Assembly: GCF_026735165.1 (NCBI RefSeq)
Contig: NZ_JAPQES010000001.1
Span: 62,001 to 126,000, forward strand
Direction of reading: 5' to 3'
Source: Clostridium ganghwense
GTDB lineage: Bacteria; Bacillota; Clostridia; Clostridiales; Clostridiaceae
Length of the DNA stretch: 64,000 nt
Shown: positions 1-8,924 of the stretch, one piece after another
Numbering within the stretch: position 1 is the first letter of the stretch
Layout of the letters: every line of letters starts with the position of its first letter
Made by a program: the position numbers and the translations under genes
Notes under the pieces: model-generated
Seen by the model: only the letters and a program-made list of their open reading frames with translations
Told to the model about the DNA's origin: nothing
Databases searched by the model: none

Positions 1-824
1 AGAGCACCAGGTCCAACGTGAGTTCCTATAACTGGACCTATATCACATATCTTAACTACTTTTCCAACTTGTTCTTCCAATACTTTGGCTATCTTTTTAG
101 CTCTTTCCTCACAGTTTATATGATGAATAATTACATCTCCAAAACCAAATTTTTTTGTATCTTCTTTAAAAGTATTGATTATTGTTTGTATGGCTCTTTT
201 AGACGTTCTCACCTTAGATAAGATTTCTGTTTTACCTTCTACTACTGTCAATATAGGTTTAATTCTTAAAAGCGACCCTATTAAAGCACTTGCTCCATCA
301 ATTCTTCCACCTTTTTTTAAATAAGCAAGTGTGTCTGGTGAAAATACAAATCTGCTTCTCTTTATATTTTTATCTGCATCCTCTACAACATTTTCTAAGC
401 TTTTCCCTTTATTTGCTGCCTCTGCTGCTGCAAGAACTGCAAATCCAAGCTGCATAGAATTAGATTTAGAATCTATAAGTTCTATCTTAGCATTTGGATA
501 TTCTTCTAAAATCATATTTTTCACTAGACCTGCTGTAGAAAACGTACCACTCATATGAGATGAAATAAAAATTCCAACTACTTCATTATCATCTTTAACA
601 TGCATTTCAAAAATCTTGTATATCTCCTCTACAGATGGTTGTGATGAAGTTGGGAACGTATCATAATCATCCATCTTTTTATAAAAGCTTTCATTATCTA
701 TATCAGTTTCTCTAAAGTTTTCATTACCAAAAGAAACACTTAAAGAAACTATAGAAATATCATATTTTTTTATTAGTTCTTTTGGTATATACGAAGTACT
801 ATCTGTAACTATTTTAACAGCCAT
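1..824 (-). CDS. DegV family fatty-acid-binding protein (partial, 3' end outside window)
   Basis: The reading frame runs from an ATG at 824 off the left edge, so about 274 residues are seen and only the extreme C-terminus is missing. It opens with MAVKIVTDSTSYIP, the typical DegV N-terminus, and has the SSHMSGTF stretch near residue 90 and an RIDGASALIGSLLRIKPIL stretch, both family hallmarks. DegV proteins bind a fatty acid between two domains and, as FakB, present it to the kinase FakA for phosphorylation and entry into phospholipid synthesis. Whether this copy works as FakB cannot be told, because no fakA neighbour is visible. A GGGGGAAG ribosome site lies 6 bases before the start. Confidence 0.93.
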   Translation of the reverse strand, partial: MAVKIVTDSTSYIPKELIKKYDISIVSLSVSFGNENFRETDIDNESFYKKMDDYDTFPTSSQPSVEEIYKIFEMHVKDDNEVVGIFISSHMSGTFSTAGLVKNMILEEYPNAKIELIDSKSNSMQLGFAVLAAAEAANKGKSLENVVEDADKNIKRSRFVFSPDTLAYLKKGGRIDGASALIGSLLRIKPILTVVEGKTEILSKVRTSKRAIQTIINTFKEDTKKFGFGDVIIHHINCEERAKKIAKVLEEQVGKVVKICDIGPVIGTHVGPGA

Positions 825-920
825 TTTTTATCTTCCCCCCATTTGATTAATTTTGTTTGTAAAATATTAAATATATAATCAAATTAGACCTAAATGATTT
901 CTCATCTAGGTCTTAAAATA

Positions 921-1079
921 TTATCTATCAAATAATCCTCCACCATTATGACTTCTAATGGCTTTTCTAGTCTGACCCATTGCTTTAGTAGGTCTTTCAT
1001 TATTATTTTGATTAGAACTTTTTTTCTTTTTCTCTTCAATTATTTTTTTCATCATTTCAATATTCTTTTGTGACATCAT
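921..1079 (-). CDS. Small basic protein of unknown function (52 aa)
   Basis: This short frame starts at a double ATG (1079/1076) behind an AAGGAG site and ends at TAA. The product begins MMSQKNIEMMKKIIEEKKKK, then has an Asn-rich linker and a tail with RPTKAMGQTRKAIRSHNGGG. It is highly charged and has no membrane segment or signal peptide. It lies 33 bases downstream of map on the same strand and is probably cotranscribed with it. I do not recognise the family. The strong ribosome site and the structured composition argue that it is real. Confidence 0.6.
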   Translation of the reverse strand: MMSQKNIEMMKKIIEEKKKKSSNQNNNERPTKAMGQTRKAIRSHNGGGLFDR

Positions 1080-1112
1080 TTTTCTCCTTTTTCATAGAAT
1101 ATTTAAGTTACA

Positions 1113-1976
1113 TTAAGTTAATATTTCAACACCATCTTCTGTAACTAATATAGTATGCTCCCATTGAGCAGTTAGTTTACCATCAGCAGTAAGTGCAGTC
1201 CACCCATCATCAAGAAGTTTACATCTATAAGTACCTTCATTTATCATTGGTTCAATGGTAAAAGTCATTCCTGGAACCAATATCATTCCTGTGTGTTTTT
1301 GTGCACAGTGATCTACAAAAGGTTCTTCATGGAATTGTATTCCAATACCATGTCCTCCATACTCTCGTACAACAGAATAACCCTTACTTTCTGCATACTT
1401 TTGAATAGCATATCCAATATCTCCAATTGTTGCAAAAGGCTTAACTTGTTCAATTCCTATATCCAAGCATTCTTTAGCCGTTTTAACTAGTTTAACTGCT
1501 TCTTCTGATGCCTCTCCAATTATAAACATTCTGCTGGCATCACCATAATATCCATTTAAAATACTTGTTACATCAACATTTACTATATCACCATTCTTTA
1601 GAACTCTATCACTAGGTATTCCATGACATACAACTTCATTTATTGATATACATACACTTTTAGGATATCCCATGTAATTTAATGGTGCTGGTACTGCTCC
1701 TAACTGTAAAGTGTACTCATGAACCCAAGTATTAATTTCATCAGTTGTTACACCTTCTCTTATTCTTTCAGCTACCATATCTAAAACCTTTTTAGTAACC
1801 TGTGAACTTTTTCTTATACCTTCTATCTGCTCTGGTGTTTTTATTATTTCTCTAGGAGGAATTATAAGTCCTTCTGCTTCCATAATTGACAACTTTTCAT
1901 CTTGCTGTAGATGGCAGTTTTTGTACTTCTTTTCACTACCACACCAGCATAAATCATTTCTTGATAATTTTCTCAT
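1113..1976 (-). CDS. map: Methionine aminopeptidase with N-terminal SEC-C zinc motif
   Basis: A 287-residue type I methionyl aminopeptidase, which removes the initiator Met from nascent proteins. The first ~25 residues carry a SEC-C motif (DLCWCG...KNCH), a small zinc-binding extension found on many clostridial MetAPs and likely to help at the ribosome. The catalytic domain shows the five metal ligands: Asp in NVDVTS, Asp in YYGDAS, His in GGHGIG, Glu in FTIEPMI and Glu in QWEHT. Start is ATG at 1976 with an AAGGTGA site. The small basic gene at 921-1079 follows closely and may share its transcript. Confidence 0.96.
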   Translation of the reverse strand: MRKLSRNDLCWCGSEKKYKNCHLQQDEKLSIMEAEGLIIPPREIIKTPEQIEGIRKSSQVTKKVLDMVAERIREGVTTDEINTWVHEYTLQLGAVPAPLNYMGYPKSVCISINEVVCHGIPSDRVLKNGDIVNVDVTSILNGYYGDASRMFIIGEASEEAVKLVKTAKECLDIGIEQVKPFATIGDIGYAIQKYAESKGYSVVREYGGHGIGIQFHEEPFVDHCAQKHTGMILVPGMTFTIEPMINEGTYRCKLLDDGWTALTADGKLTAQWEHTILVTEDGVEILT

Positions 1977-2177
1977 TACTTCACCTTCTAAAAATATACT
2001 TATAATACTTTTCTCTTTATATTATATCATTTTTTACCTTTCAATTATTACTATATCATATTTTCACAATTTCATCACAATTATAACATATTTTAATCAA
2101 ATTTATTCTGTATTATTAACTCATAAGATAAATAAAAAACAAGTTTTCAAAAATAATATATATAGGAGGTAAATATT

Positions 2178-2744
2178 ATGAAAAAGAAAAATATTTTAAC
2201 TGCATTAACACTTTCTCTTACAATAGGACTTGGAGCTACAGCATATGCTTATACTGCTAGTACATCTACACCAACTAATCCTAATACAGATACAGATACA
2301 AATACAAATATTTCTACAGGAATTGGGCTTAGACGTGCTACTGGCTTTAGAGGATATGACTTCGCAACTTCAGTAATAAAAGAAAAGTTAAATGTTACTG
2401 ATGAAGATATTAGTAATGCTAGAACAGAAGGTAAAACTATAAGTGAATTTGCTGAAGAAAAAGGTCTTTCTCATGAAGATTTACAAGCAGCTTTAATTGA
2501 GGCTAAAACTAAAGCTATAGATGATGCTGTTGCAAAAGGAACCATTTTAAAGGAAGATGGAGAAACTTATAAAAAAGCTATAAAAGAAAATGCTTCAAAT
2601 GCTGTACCTGGGCAAGGTAGACTTGGTGCCCCTAAAGGAAATGGTCAAGGTAAAAGAGGCCAAGGTTTAAAAAATGGTAATGGAACATTTAGAAATAATG
2701 GTAATAGAATCAACTGCCCCCTTACAGATAGTTCCTCAAAATGA
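2178..2744 (+). CDS. Secreted protein with DUF2680-like helical region
   Basis: The product has 188 residues. Residues 1-26 form a signal peptide (KKKN, then a hydrophobic stretch ending ATAYAYT). A Thr/Asn-rich linker with TDTDTNTN follows, then a helical region (about 68-130) with VIKEKLNVTDEDI and a repeated alternation of acidic and Ala/Lys residues, resembling DUF2680/YckD-type extracellular proteins. The tail is Gly/Asn/Lys-rich and basic. The role is unknown; it is likely secreted or wall-associated. Start is ATG at 2178 with a consensus AGGAGGT site at 2163. It is transcribed alone and ends at a bidirectional terminator. Confidence 0.75.
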   Translation: MKKKNILTALTLSLTIGLGATAYAYTASTSTPTNPNTDTDTNTNISTGIGLRRATGFRGYDFATSVIKEKLNVTDEDISNARTEGKTISEFAEEKGLSHEDLQAALIEAKTKAIDDAVAKGTILKEDGETYKKAIKENASNAVPGQGRLGAPKGNGQGKRGQGLKNGNGTFRNNGNRINCPLTDSSSK

Positions 2745-2757
2745 AATAAGAAAAATA

Positions 2758-2788
2758 AATAAGGATATTGCAGAGCAACATCCTTATT
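2758..2788. terminator. Bidirectional Rho-independent terminator
   Basis: Arms AATAAGGAT and ATCCTTATT plus an inner TTGC/GCAA pairing form a stem with T-rich flanks on both sides. It lies between two convergent genes and can serve both. Confidence 0.85.
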
Positions 2789-2795
2789 TCCTTAT

Positions 2796-3413
2796 TTATT
2801 TTTTAAATATACCCATTGGTTTACCAACCGGTAAAAATTCTCTTTCAAAATGAGCATTTAAAACACATGCTGCTGAACCATAAAATGAAACTAATGATAT
2901 TACTAGTTCTGAAATTGCTGCAAGCTTGTGCGATAATTCTGGTGCAATACCAAATGAATGTAAAGATAAGCCAATAAATAAAAAGTCTATCAAGAAAAAT
3001 ATTATGAATAATACCTTATTTGTTTCTGTTGCTCCTATTGTCATATAAATACTAAAAATTAAATATCCAACGAAAGCAAATCCTAATTGCTTTGAATCCG
3101 CACTTGATGCAAGTGTTTGTCCAAAAACTCCTGCCTTAATCAACCATGACATTGCAACTCCTAACCAGAAAAATGCGTATCCTCCAAAGGCTGTAGTTCC
3201 AAAAATATTATTTCTCTTTGAATCGTTAATACAGGCAAATAATTGCGCAAAAGCCCCTAAAAATATTGCCCATGGGATTATAAAAGATACGCCTTCTGTA
3301 AAATGAAGTTTTTGACTTGATGCTACTAAAGTTACCATAGCTAATCCAAATAATCCAAGAGCTGAAGGATCTGCATTAGTAATTTTAATGTTTTGTGTTT
3401 CGCATTTCGACAT
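2796..3413 (-). CDS. Acetate uptake transporter, GPR1/FUN34/YaaH (SatP) family
   Basis: A 205-residue membrane protein with about six hydrophobic helices. Near the N-terminus it has the family signature as ADPSALGLFGLA (normally NP-x-PLGL), followed by a PWAIFLGAFAQL segment that matches the second conserved helix. Family members move acetate or succinate with protons or act as acetate channels. In a fermenting Clostridium this would handle acetate exchange. Start is ATG at 3413 with a GGAGG site. It is monocistronic, with a terminator directly after its stop. Substrate is inferred from the family only. Confidence 0.88.
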   Translation of the reverse strand: MSKCETQNIKITNADPSALGLFGLAMVTLVASSQKLHFTEGVSFIIPWAIFLGAFAQLFACINDSKRNNIFGTTAFGGYAFFWLGVAMSWLIKAGVFGQTLASSADSKQLGFAFVGYLIFSIYMTIGATETNKVLFIIFFLIDFLFIGLSLHSFGIAPELSHKLAAISELVISLVSFYGSAACVLNAHFEREFLPVGKPMGIFKK

Positions 3414-3578
3414 TAGTATACCTCCATAAAATTAAGTGTTTGTTATAAATTTAACATAAAGTTTGTTTTTCGTCAATTAATTATGTTTTTTCTAATTTTT
3501 TATATTTTTTTTTCATAAATATAAATATCACTAAATATTTATATTGAAATTCTTGAATTTATATTTAATATTATTTAA

Positions 3579-3620
3579 AATAGGCTCACAAGAGAAAAAT
3601 ATTTTCTCTGTGAGCCTATT
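3579..3620. terminator. Strong terminator after the UPF0180 gene
   Basis: A near-perfect inverted repeat with arms AATAGGCTCACA and TGTGAGCCTATT and inner GAGAAAA/TTTTCTC pairing. It lies just downstream of the minus-strand gene ending at 3650. Confidence 0.9.
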
Positions 3621-3649
3621 TATTTCTGTTTATTTTACTCTATTGTATT

Positions 3650-3913
3650 CTATCCTCTTGTAATTTTACTTTCTATTTGTCTTTTAACCTCTTCCTGTGT
3701 TAAACCTTCTGCATTAATTGTTGGTGTAGAAGTAAGCGTATCCTCCATTCCTAACATGTTTATACTTTGTCCTGTTAATACTACAGCATCAAATTTATCA
3801 AAAGATGATGTAGTATTTTTAATATTTTTATCAATTTCTTCTACAGAATATCCTTCATTAGAAAGATAATTTTTAATATTACTTAATTGCTTTTCAACTG
3901 CTATTTTTTTCAT
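3650..3913 (-). CDS. UPF0180 family protein (YkuS-like)
   Basis: A short cytoplasmic protein (87 residues from the ATG at 3913). The family pattern is visible: FDAVVLTGQ, NMLGMEDT and NAEGLTQEEVKRQI match the YkuS/UPF0180 consensus. The biochemical function of the family is unknown. A GTG nine bases upstream is also in frame, but the GAGGTGAT ribosome site overlaps it, so the ATG is the better start. It is followed by a strong terminator and appears monocistronic. Confidence 0.85.
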   Translation of the reverse strand: MKKIAVEKQLSNIKNYLSNEGYSVEEIDKNIKNTTSSFDKFDAVVLTGQSINMLGMEDTLTSTPTINAEGLTQEEVKRQIESKITRG

Positions 3914-4024
3914 CGTTATCACCTCTACTATTATTTTAAATTAACGTCATTATTTATTTTTTCCTATTTTCTTTAATTTATTATTTTACTTAATAATAGA
4001 GAAGTAATAACTTTGTATGATTTA

Positions 4025-6022
4025 TCAAACCTTAAATTTATTTAATTCTTCATCAAGCTTTATAGCTAGTTCATTCAGCCTATCAGCTGCACTTGCTACT
4101 TCTTCAACTGCAGTACTTTGCTGTTCAATTGAAGCTGTTACTTCCTCAGATGAAGCTGCTGTTTCTTGAGATATTGATGATATGTTTTGGATAGAATCTA
4201 CTATCACTTCTTTATCGTCATTTAACTCATTAACAAATTTGGTCATAATATGGATTTTATCTGTTATATTATTCACAGAATTAGATATTTTAGCAAATGA
4301 ATTATTTACTTCATCAACAGCACTCGCCTGATCATTTGCCATAGTTTTAACTTCATGCATTATTTCTACAGTGTTATTACTATCATTTTCAATATCGGTT
4401 ATTATTTTCTTGATTTCATCTGTAGCATCTTGAGAACCTTCAGCAAGTTTTCTTATTTCATCAGCAACTACAGCAAAACCTTTACCAGCTTCTCCTGCTC
4501 TTGCAGCTTCAATGGAAGCATTTAATGCTAATAAATTGGTTTGTTCTGAAATAGCATTTATTGTATCAAGTATGGAATTTATATTATTAACATTATCATT
4601 TAATTGAATTACTGCATATTCAATTTTTTCAATACCTTTTTTATTAGATTCTGTTTTAGTATGTAATTCTTCCACAACTTTAACTCCATTTATATTTTCA
4701 TTAGTTACTTCATCAGTAACAGTTTCAATCTTTCTTGTGTTATCTGACAAATCATTAAATTTTTCTGATAAATCATAAGTAATCTGAACACATTTTTCTG
4801 CATCATCAGCTTGTTTTGTAGCTCCCACTGATATTTCTTCAACCGCTCGTGCTATCTCTTCTGTTGAAGCACTAGTTTCTTCAGAATTAGTTGCTAAATT
4901 TTGCGATGATGAATTTAGTTCCTTAGATACAGCTTGTACATTATTTATTAAATTTCCAACAGTTTCAATCATTATATTAAAACCTGTTCCTAGAGTACCT
5001 ATTTCATCTTTAGATTTTATATTACATTTTACAGTAAAATCACCCTTTTTAACTTCTTCCATATCTTGTACAAGTGAATTAATTGGTTTTGTTATTCTAT
5101 TTGCAAAAATTATTGATATTAAAATAGCTATCAATAAAGCTAACACCCCAATGGTCACATTAATATCTAATATTCCTTCAACACTATCATCTATTTCATC
5201 CAAATACATACTCCCAATAATATTCCATCCCAATTTATCAAACTTTGTAAATGAAGCAAACTTATCTACCATCACTCCATTTTCTTCCCATTTATAGTCT
5301 ACACACCCTTCATTGTTTTCTTTTATAGCATTTATAATTTCTTTTTGATCAGTATTAGTTAATATAAGTTCTTTATTTTTATGTGTTATTATTCTATTAT
5401 CCTTATCTAATATATACACATAACCTTTGTCACCAATTTTAATTGAGTTTACTTCTTGTGATAAAGTATCTAGCGAAATGTCTACAGCTAATACTCCAAC
5501 AAGTTCATTATTATTAAAGGTATTATAAACAGGTACAGCTGCTGTTACGATTAACTTTCCAGTAAATCCATCTTCATAAGCCTCCGTCCAAATTATCCCT
5601 TCATTTTTAGCAGCTTCTTTATACCACATTTTTTCAGTAGGATCATATCCTTCTTCAATTTTTATTGATGGATATATATAAGTATCTTTATTTTTAGTAC
5701 CTAAATAAATGCTAAGAACCTCTTCATGACCTTTCTTAAAACTTTCAAGATTTCCCATAACCCTAGTCAAGTACTCAGGATTACTTAAAATTTGTTGTAC
5801 ATTAGCTTCATAAGACATCTGTTTTAGAGTTTCTTCATAACCTTTAAGATAATTATTTATTGCCATTTTATTTTGATTTACAACTTCAAGTGTAGCTTCT
5901 TTAAAATTTGTTTTTAAAATACCCGCAGATTTTGAATAGGACATCATCCCTAATGTAAACAATGGAATAGAGATTAATAAAACAAACATAATTATTAATT
6001 TATGTTTTATCCTCAATTTCAT
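4025..6022 (-). CDS. Methyl-accepting chemotaxis protein with dCache sensor
   Basis: A 665-residue transmembrane chemoreceptor. TM1 is near residues 9-28. An extracellular Cache-type ligand domain covers about 30-280 ([13 protein letters not shown] and [13 protein letters not shown] are typical). TM2 is near 284-305 and the HAMP domain near 306-360. The cytoplasmic coiled coil carries the signalling tip [19 protein letters not shown] (about 490-510), which contacts CheA and CheW. Glu/Gln pairs around the C-terminal [11 protein letters not shown] are likely methylation sites. No CheR-binding pentapeptide is seen at the C-terminus. No chemotaxis genes are adjacent, so it is an orphan receptor of unknown ligand. 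Confidence 0.95.
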   Translation of the reverse strand: MKLRIKHKLIIMFVLLISIPLFTLGMMSYSKSAGILKTNFKEATLEVVNQNKMAINNYLKGYEETLKQMSYEANVQQILSNPEYLTRVMGNLESFKKGHEEVLSIYLGTKNKDTYIYPSIKIEEGYDPTEKMWYKEAAKNEGIIWTEAYEDGFTGKLIVTAAVPVYNTFNNNELVGVLAVDISLDTLSQEVNSIKIGDKGYVYILDKDNRIITHKNKELILTNTDQKEIINAIKENNEGCVDYKWEENGVMVDKFASFTKFDKLGWNIIGSMYLDEIDDSVEGILDINVTIGVLALLIAILISIIFANRITKPINSLVQDMEEVKKGDFTVKCNIKSKDEIGTLGTGFNIMIETVGNLINNVQAVSKELNSSSQNLATNSEETSASTEEIARAVEEISVGATKQADDAEKCVQITYDLSEKFNDLSDNTRKIETVTDEVTNENINGVKVVEELHTKTESNKKGIEKIEYAVIQLNDNVNNINSILDTINAISEQTNLLALNASIEAARAGEAGKGFAVVADEIRKLAEGSQDATDEIKKIITDIENDSNNTVEIMHEVKTMANDQASAVDEVNNSFAKISNSVNNITDKIHIMTKFVNELNDDKEVIVDSIQNISSISQETAASSEEVTASIEQQSTAVEEVASAADRLNELAIKLDEELNKFKV

Positions 6023-6214
6023 AACTTTCTCTCCTTTTCTGAATAACTAATTTGCATATTTATAAATAATTACTCAATAACACCGCCTTTTTAGATTATC
6101 CATTTAAAATAACACTCCCCTTTTTTCATTTGTTATTAAATTATATCAAAATATTACAAATAAAAATAGATAAAACGACAAAAATATTCCATTTTAAATA
6201 TATAATTGTAAAAA

Positions 6215-6249
6215 AAGAAAGGGCATTGCTTAGCAATGCCCTTTCTTTT
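6215..6249. terminator. Terminator after the uracil permease gene
   Basis: GGGCATTGC and GCAATGCCC arms with a 3-base loop, flanked by A6GAAA and TTTCTTTTTTT. It lies just past the stop of the minus-strand permease. Confidence 0.92.
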
Positions 6250-6253
6250 TTTA

Positions 6254-7519
6254 CTATGCTCTTTTTCTATTTAATACTGCATTAAGTACAACTCCAACTA
6301 TAGCAGCTAAACTTAATCCTGTAATTTTCACTGTTGCTGTTATAGGTATTCCTATTGATATTCCATATTTTTTTTCAACAAATCCTGTTCCAAGTCCTAA
6401 AGCTAATATTGTTGCTATAACTAGTATATTTTTAACATTAAATTCTACTTTATCTCCACTTAACGTTTTTGCTCCTACAAAAGCTATCATACTAAATAAC
6501 ATCAAACTTATTCCGCCCATTACAGGTACCGGTATTGTTCTTAAGAACCCACCTACTTTAGCTATAAATCCTAACATTATTGCAAATACTGCAGCTATTC
6601 TAAGTATCTGTGGATTATAGTTTTTAGTTATCGCAAGAACTCCTGTATTTTCTCCATAAGTTGTATTTGCAGGTCCTCCAACAAATCCAGCAAATAAAGT
6701 TGCAAGTCCATCTCCCAAAAGAGTTCTATTTAACCCTGGATCTTCTATAAAATTCTTTCCTACTACTTCACCGTTAGTTGTTACATCTCCTATATGTTCC
6801 ATAAACACAGCAAGTACTATTGGTGCTATTATTGCAATAGCTCCTAAATCAAACTTTGGCAGTGAAAAATTCGGCATTGCGAACATTGGTGCATTACTTA
6901 TTACTGATGTATCAACTATTCCTATCTTAAGAGAAAGTATATATCCTACTACTACTGCAATTAAAATTGCAAGTTGTTTTATAAATCCTTTTGCTTTAAA
7001 AGTAATTATTAGTGCTATTGATAATGTTATACCTGCTACCATAAAGTTATTAGACGCCATTCCATATGCTACAGGTACTAAATTTAATCCAATTACTATT
7101 ATCATTGGTCCAACTACTTGATTCGGTAAATATTTCTTGATTTTTTCAACACCTATTTTTTTTACTAATAAAGATAGCCCTACATAAATAAGACCAGCTA
7201 CCATTATGCCACCTTGAGCATAAGCTAAATCTCCATTAAACATTTCTTTAACTGCAAGTATGCCTCCTATGAATGCAAAAGAAGAACCTAAAAATACTGG
7301 AACTTTTCTTTTTGTTACGAAATGAAATATAAGGGTTCCCATTCCTGCTGATAAAAGCGCAACTGATGGATCAAATCCTGTAAGAATTGGTACTAAAACA
7401 GTAGCTCCAAACATTGCTATTAAATGTTGAAGTGCTAAAATAACCTTTTTAGATGATTCTAGAATTTTTGAACTTTCTTCTACTTCTACATTTGTTTTTG
7501 ACAATACGTTTTCTGACAT
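6254..7519 (-). CDS. Uracil/pyrimidine permease, NCS2 family (UraA/PyrP type)
   Basis: A 421-residue membrane protein of the nucleobase:cation symporter-2 family, with about 14 helices. Signatures include [23 protein letters not shown] at the N-terminus (cf. UraA), [16 protein letters not shown] carrying the Glu that binds the nucleobase, and [17 protein letters not shown]. It should import uracil with protons. The substrate call is supported by the leader: two PyrR-type recognition loops control it, so expression would fall when UMP/UTP is abundant. It is monocistronic, with its own promoter and terminator. Start is ATG at 7519, 7 bases after GGAGG. Confidence 0.93.
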   Translation of the reverse strand: MSENVLSKTNVEVEESSKILESSKKVILALQHLIAMFGATVLVPILTGFDPSVALLSAGMGTLIFHFVTKRKVPVFLGSSFAFIGGILAVKEMFNGDLAYAQGGIMVAGLIYVGLSLLVKKIGVEKIKKYLPNQVVGPMIIVIGLNLVPVAYGMASNNFMVAGITLSIALIITFKAKGFIKQLAILIAVVVGYILSLKIGIVDTSVISNAPMFAMPNFSLPKFDLGAIAIIAPIVLAVFMEHIGDVTTNGEVVGKNFIEDPGLNRTLLGDGLATLFAGFVGGPANTTYGENTGVLAITKNYNPQILRIAAVFAIMLGFIAKVGGFLRTIPVPVMGGISLMLFSMIAFVGAKTLSGDKVEFNVKNILVIATILALGLGTGFVEKKYGISIGIPITATVKITGLSLAAIVGVVLNAVLNRKRA

Positions 7520-7605
7520 AAAAAAACCTCCTTATATTTTAAATACTAAGGAGAAAAAATGATTCTTCTCCTTTTTTCAGCCTCACAGGACTGAATTAAA
7601 AAGTA
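7520..7605 (-). promoter_or_regulatory. Second PyrR-type attenuator, overlapping the ribosome site of the uracil permease
   Basis: On the minus strand, 7593-7578 reads CAGTCCTGTGAGGCTG, matching the PyrR loop consensus (AGUCC-N-GNGAGGCU), flanked by pairing CTTTTT and AAAAAG. AAGGAGAA (7573-7566) can pair with TTCTCCTT (7555-7548). The same CTCCTTA (7553-7547) can instead pair with TAAGGAG (7534-7528), the Shine-Dalgarno itself, giving a 12-bp stem with one bulge followed by seven T directly before the ATG. PyrR-UMP binding would tie up the first AAGGAG and favour the hairpin over the ribosome site, blocking translation or terminating transcription. The pairings are seen; the regulatory logic is inferred. 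Confidence 0.85.
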
Positions 7606-7630
7606 AACTATTACTTTATAAATTTGCAAT

Positions 7631-7740
7631 AAAAAAACTTCTTGTCCGCTGACAAGAAGTTATAACTATCTTACAAAATAAAAATACATAGTTTCATAAC
7701 TTTAAATCTTGTCAGTCTCACTGGACTATATTAAAGATTA
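7631..7740 (-). promoter_or_regulatory. First PyrR-type attenuator (binding loop, antiterminator, terminator)
   Basis: The minus strand has a PyrR loop AGTCCAGTGAGACT (7727-7714) closed by a lower stem AATCTT/AAGATT (7740-7706). GACAAG...AAGTTAT (about 7714-7697) can pair with ATAACTTCTTGTC (7663-7651) as an antiterminator. The terminator is AACTTCTTGTC/GACAAGAAGTT (7661-7638) followed by seven T. The lower stem of the PyrR loop overlaps the 5' arm of the antiterminator, exactly as in known pyr attenuators. PyrR bound to UMP would stabilise the loop and cause termination. Confidence 0.92.
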
Positions 7741-7757
7741 TTTGCTTAACCTAATTA

Positions 7758-7786
7758 ATTTTATCATATCTTGTTATTTTATACAA
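7758..7786 (-). promoter_or_regulatory. Promoter of the uracil permease (sigma-A type, extended -10)
   Basis: On the minus strand TTGTAT (7786-7781), a 17-base spacer and TGATAAAAT containing -10 TAAAAT (7763-7758). Transcription would start near 7751, giving a leader of about 230 bases with both PyrR elements. Confidence 0.7.
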
Positions 7787-7805
7787 CATTTTTTTTAAAA
7801 ATTAT

Positions 7806-8168
7806 CTAATATAATTCTCTTACTCCTTTACATTCCAGGATAGTTCTAAGATTTGATTTCAAATTATCCTCTATATTCTCACTAGCTTTAACCATATCAT
7901 AACCATCTCTTGCAATATTTTTACACATAACCTTATTTGGTATTTTTATTTGTCGTACAAACTCTATATACTCAGTTACTTTTTCATTAGTTAAATTTTC
8001 TTCTAGGTTTACTGTATTTTTTATTAGTTTTTTAATAATTCTCTTTTCTTCTTCCTCAGCTCTTATGTTCTTAATTCTATCCCTTACTACCAATGCAGGA
8101 ATTGATAATAACCCAATAGCTGCAACTACTGCTGTTAAAGTCTCTTTTTTTTCCACTTTAAATTTCAT
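7806..8168 (-). CDS. Small membrane-anchored protein of unknown function
   Basis: A 120-residue product with one hydrophobic helix near residues 10-27 (AVVAAIGLLSIPALVV), then a charged, helical cytoplasmic-type region rich in Glu, Lys and Arg (RAEEEEKRIIKKLIKN). There are two Cys (MCKN and ECKG). It has no recognisable domain. It has its own GGAGGGGG-like ribosome site before ATG 8168. It lies directly upstream of the pyrimidine permease promoter on the same strand, with no functional link evident. Function unknown. Confidence 0.7.
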   Translation of the reverse strand: MKFKVEKKETLTAVVAAIGLLSIPALVVRDRIKNIRAEEEEKRIIKKLIKNTVNLEENLTNEKVTEYIEFVRQIKIPNKVMCKNIARDGYDMVKASENIEDNLKSNLRTILECKGVRELY

Positions 8169-8233
8169 TAAATCCCCCTCCTGTGTTCATTATTTTATAT
8201 TTAAATATATGTTTTCCAAGCAATAAAATTCAT

Positions 8234-8271
8234 AAAAAAACTCCACAGCGTCTTTTTTTACGCTTGGAGTT
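8234..8271 (-). terminator. Terminator after the flavin reductase gene
   Basis: Minus strand AACTCCA-AGCG pairs with CGCT-TGGAGTT (one bulged base) and a run of T follows. It sits 12 bases past the stop at 8283. Confidence 0.85.
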
Positions 8272-8282
8272 TTTTATATCCA

Positions 8283-8786
8283 TTATTTATTTAAGTAACA
8301 TGCTACTATTTCTCCATAATATACTGTGTGAATATCTTCATCTGAATATTTAACCTTTCTAATTTCTTCATCTATAAGGTTTAAATCCATATCTTGTTTG
8401 TATACAACTCTACATTCATAAACAAGACCACATTCTCCAACAACTGGAACATTAATTTCTTTTCCTTCTTCAATCTTTAGATTACACTCTTCAAATTTAT
8501 TTACATCTCTACCTGATTTTTTACCACAAAAAGCTAAATCTTCTTTCATTGAATCATCTACAGGTATACTAACGGTGAATTTTCCTGATTTTTCAACAAA
8601 CTGGTGCGTATATCGTGACTTCCTAACAAACACTGTAAAAATTGGCTTATTCCATTCAAATCCTATACTTCCCCAGCTTATTGTCATAGTATTTACTTTA
8701 TCATCAACTTTTGTTGTTAAAAAAGCCCCTCTCTTATGAAGGTATTCCATTCCTTTTTCAAGATTTTCAGTGAAATTAACTGCCAT
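8283..8786 (-). CDS. Flavin reductase-like (FMN-binding split-barrel) protein
   Basis: A 167-residue protein of the flavin reductase-like domain family. The N-terminal region has KRGAFLTTKVDDKVNTMTISWGSIGFEW, where TMTISW is the FMN-phosphate-binding segment, followed by PIFTVFVRKSRYTHQ and the FTVSIP strand. Such proteins bind FMN and reduce flavins or act as small electron carriers in anaerobes. The partner is unknown. It is monocistronic and divergent from the MATE gene across a 138-bp spacer. Start is ATG at 8786 with a GGAGGAA site. Confidence 0.9.
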   Translation of the reverse strand: MAVNFTENLEKGMEYLHKRGAFLTTKVDDKVNTMTISWGSIGFEWNKPIFTVFVRKSRYTHQFVEKSGKFTVSIPVDDSMKEDLAFCGKKSGRDVNKFEECNLKIEEGKEINVPVVGECGLVYECRVVYKQDMDLNLIDEEIRKVKYSDEDIHTVYYGEIVACYLNK

Positions 8787-8881
8787 AAAAATTCCTCCTT
8801 TATAGTTTGTTTATATTATAATTCTAACATACCTATTATTTATATATTAATTGGTAGCTTTAGTTTTGTATACATATTTTA

Positions 8882-8887
8882 TATAAT
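8882..8887 (+). promoter_or_regulatory. Probable -10 element of the MATE exporter gene
   Basis: TATAAT lies 38 bases before the ATG at 8925. The best -35 at 17 bases upstream is the weak TTTAGT (8859-8864), so this is a tentative call. Confidence 0.4.
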
Positions 8888-8924
8888 ATGTTACAATGGC
8901 CCTATTGACAATGGGGGGATATTT

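Noticed and set aside
3480-3560. AT-rich near-palindromes upstream of the acetate transporter
   Set aside because: They are imperfect and expected by chance at this base composition.
8736-8924. N-terminal extension of 63 codons on the MATE gene
   Set aside because: It overlaps the divergent flavin reductase gene and lacks family similarity; the strong ribosome site lies before ATG 8925.
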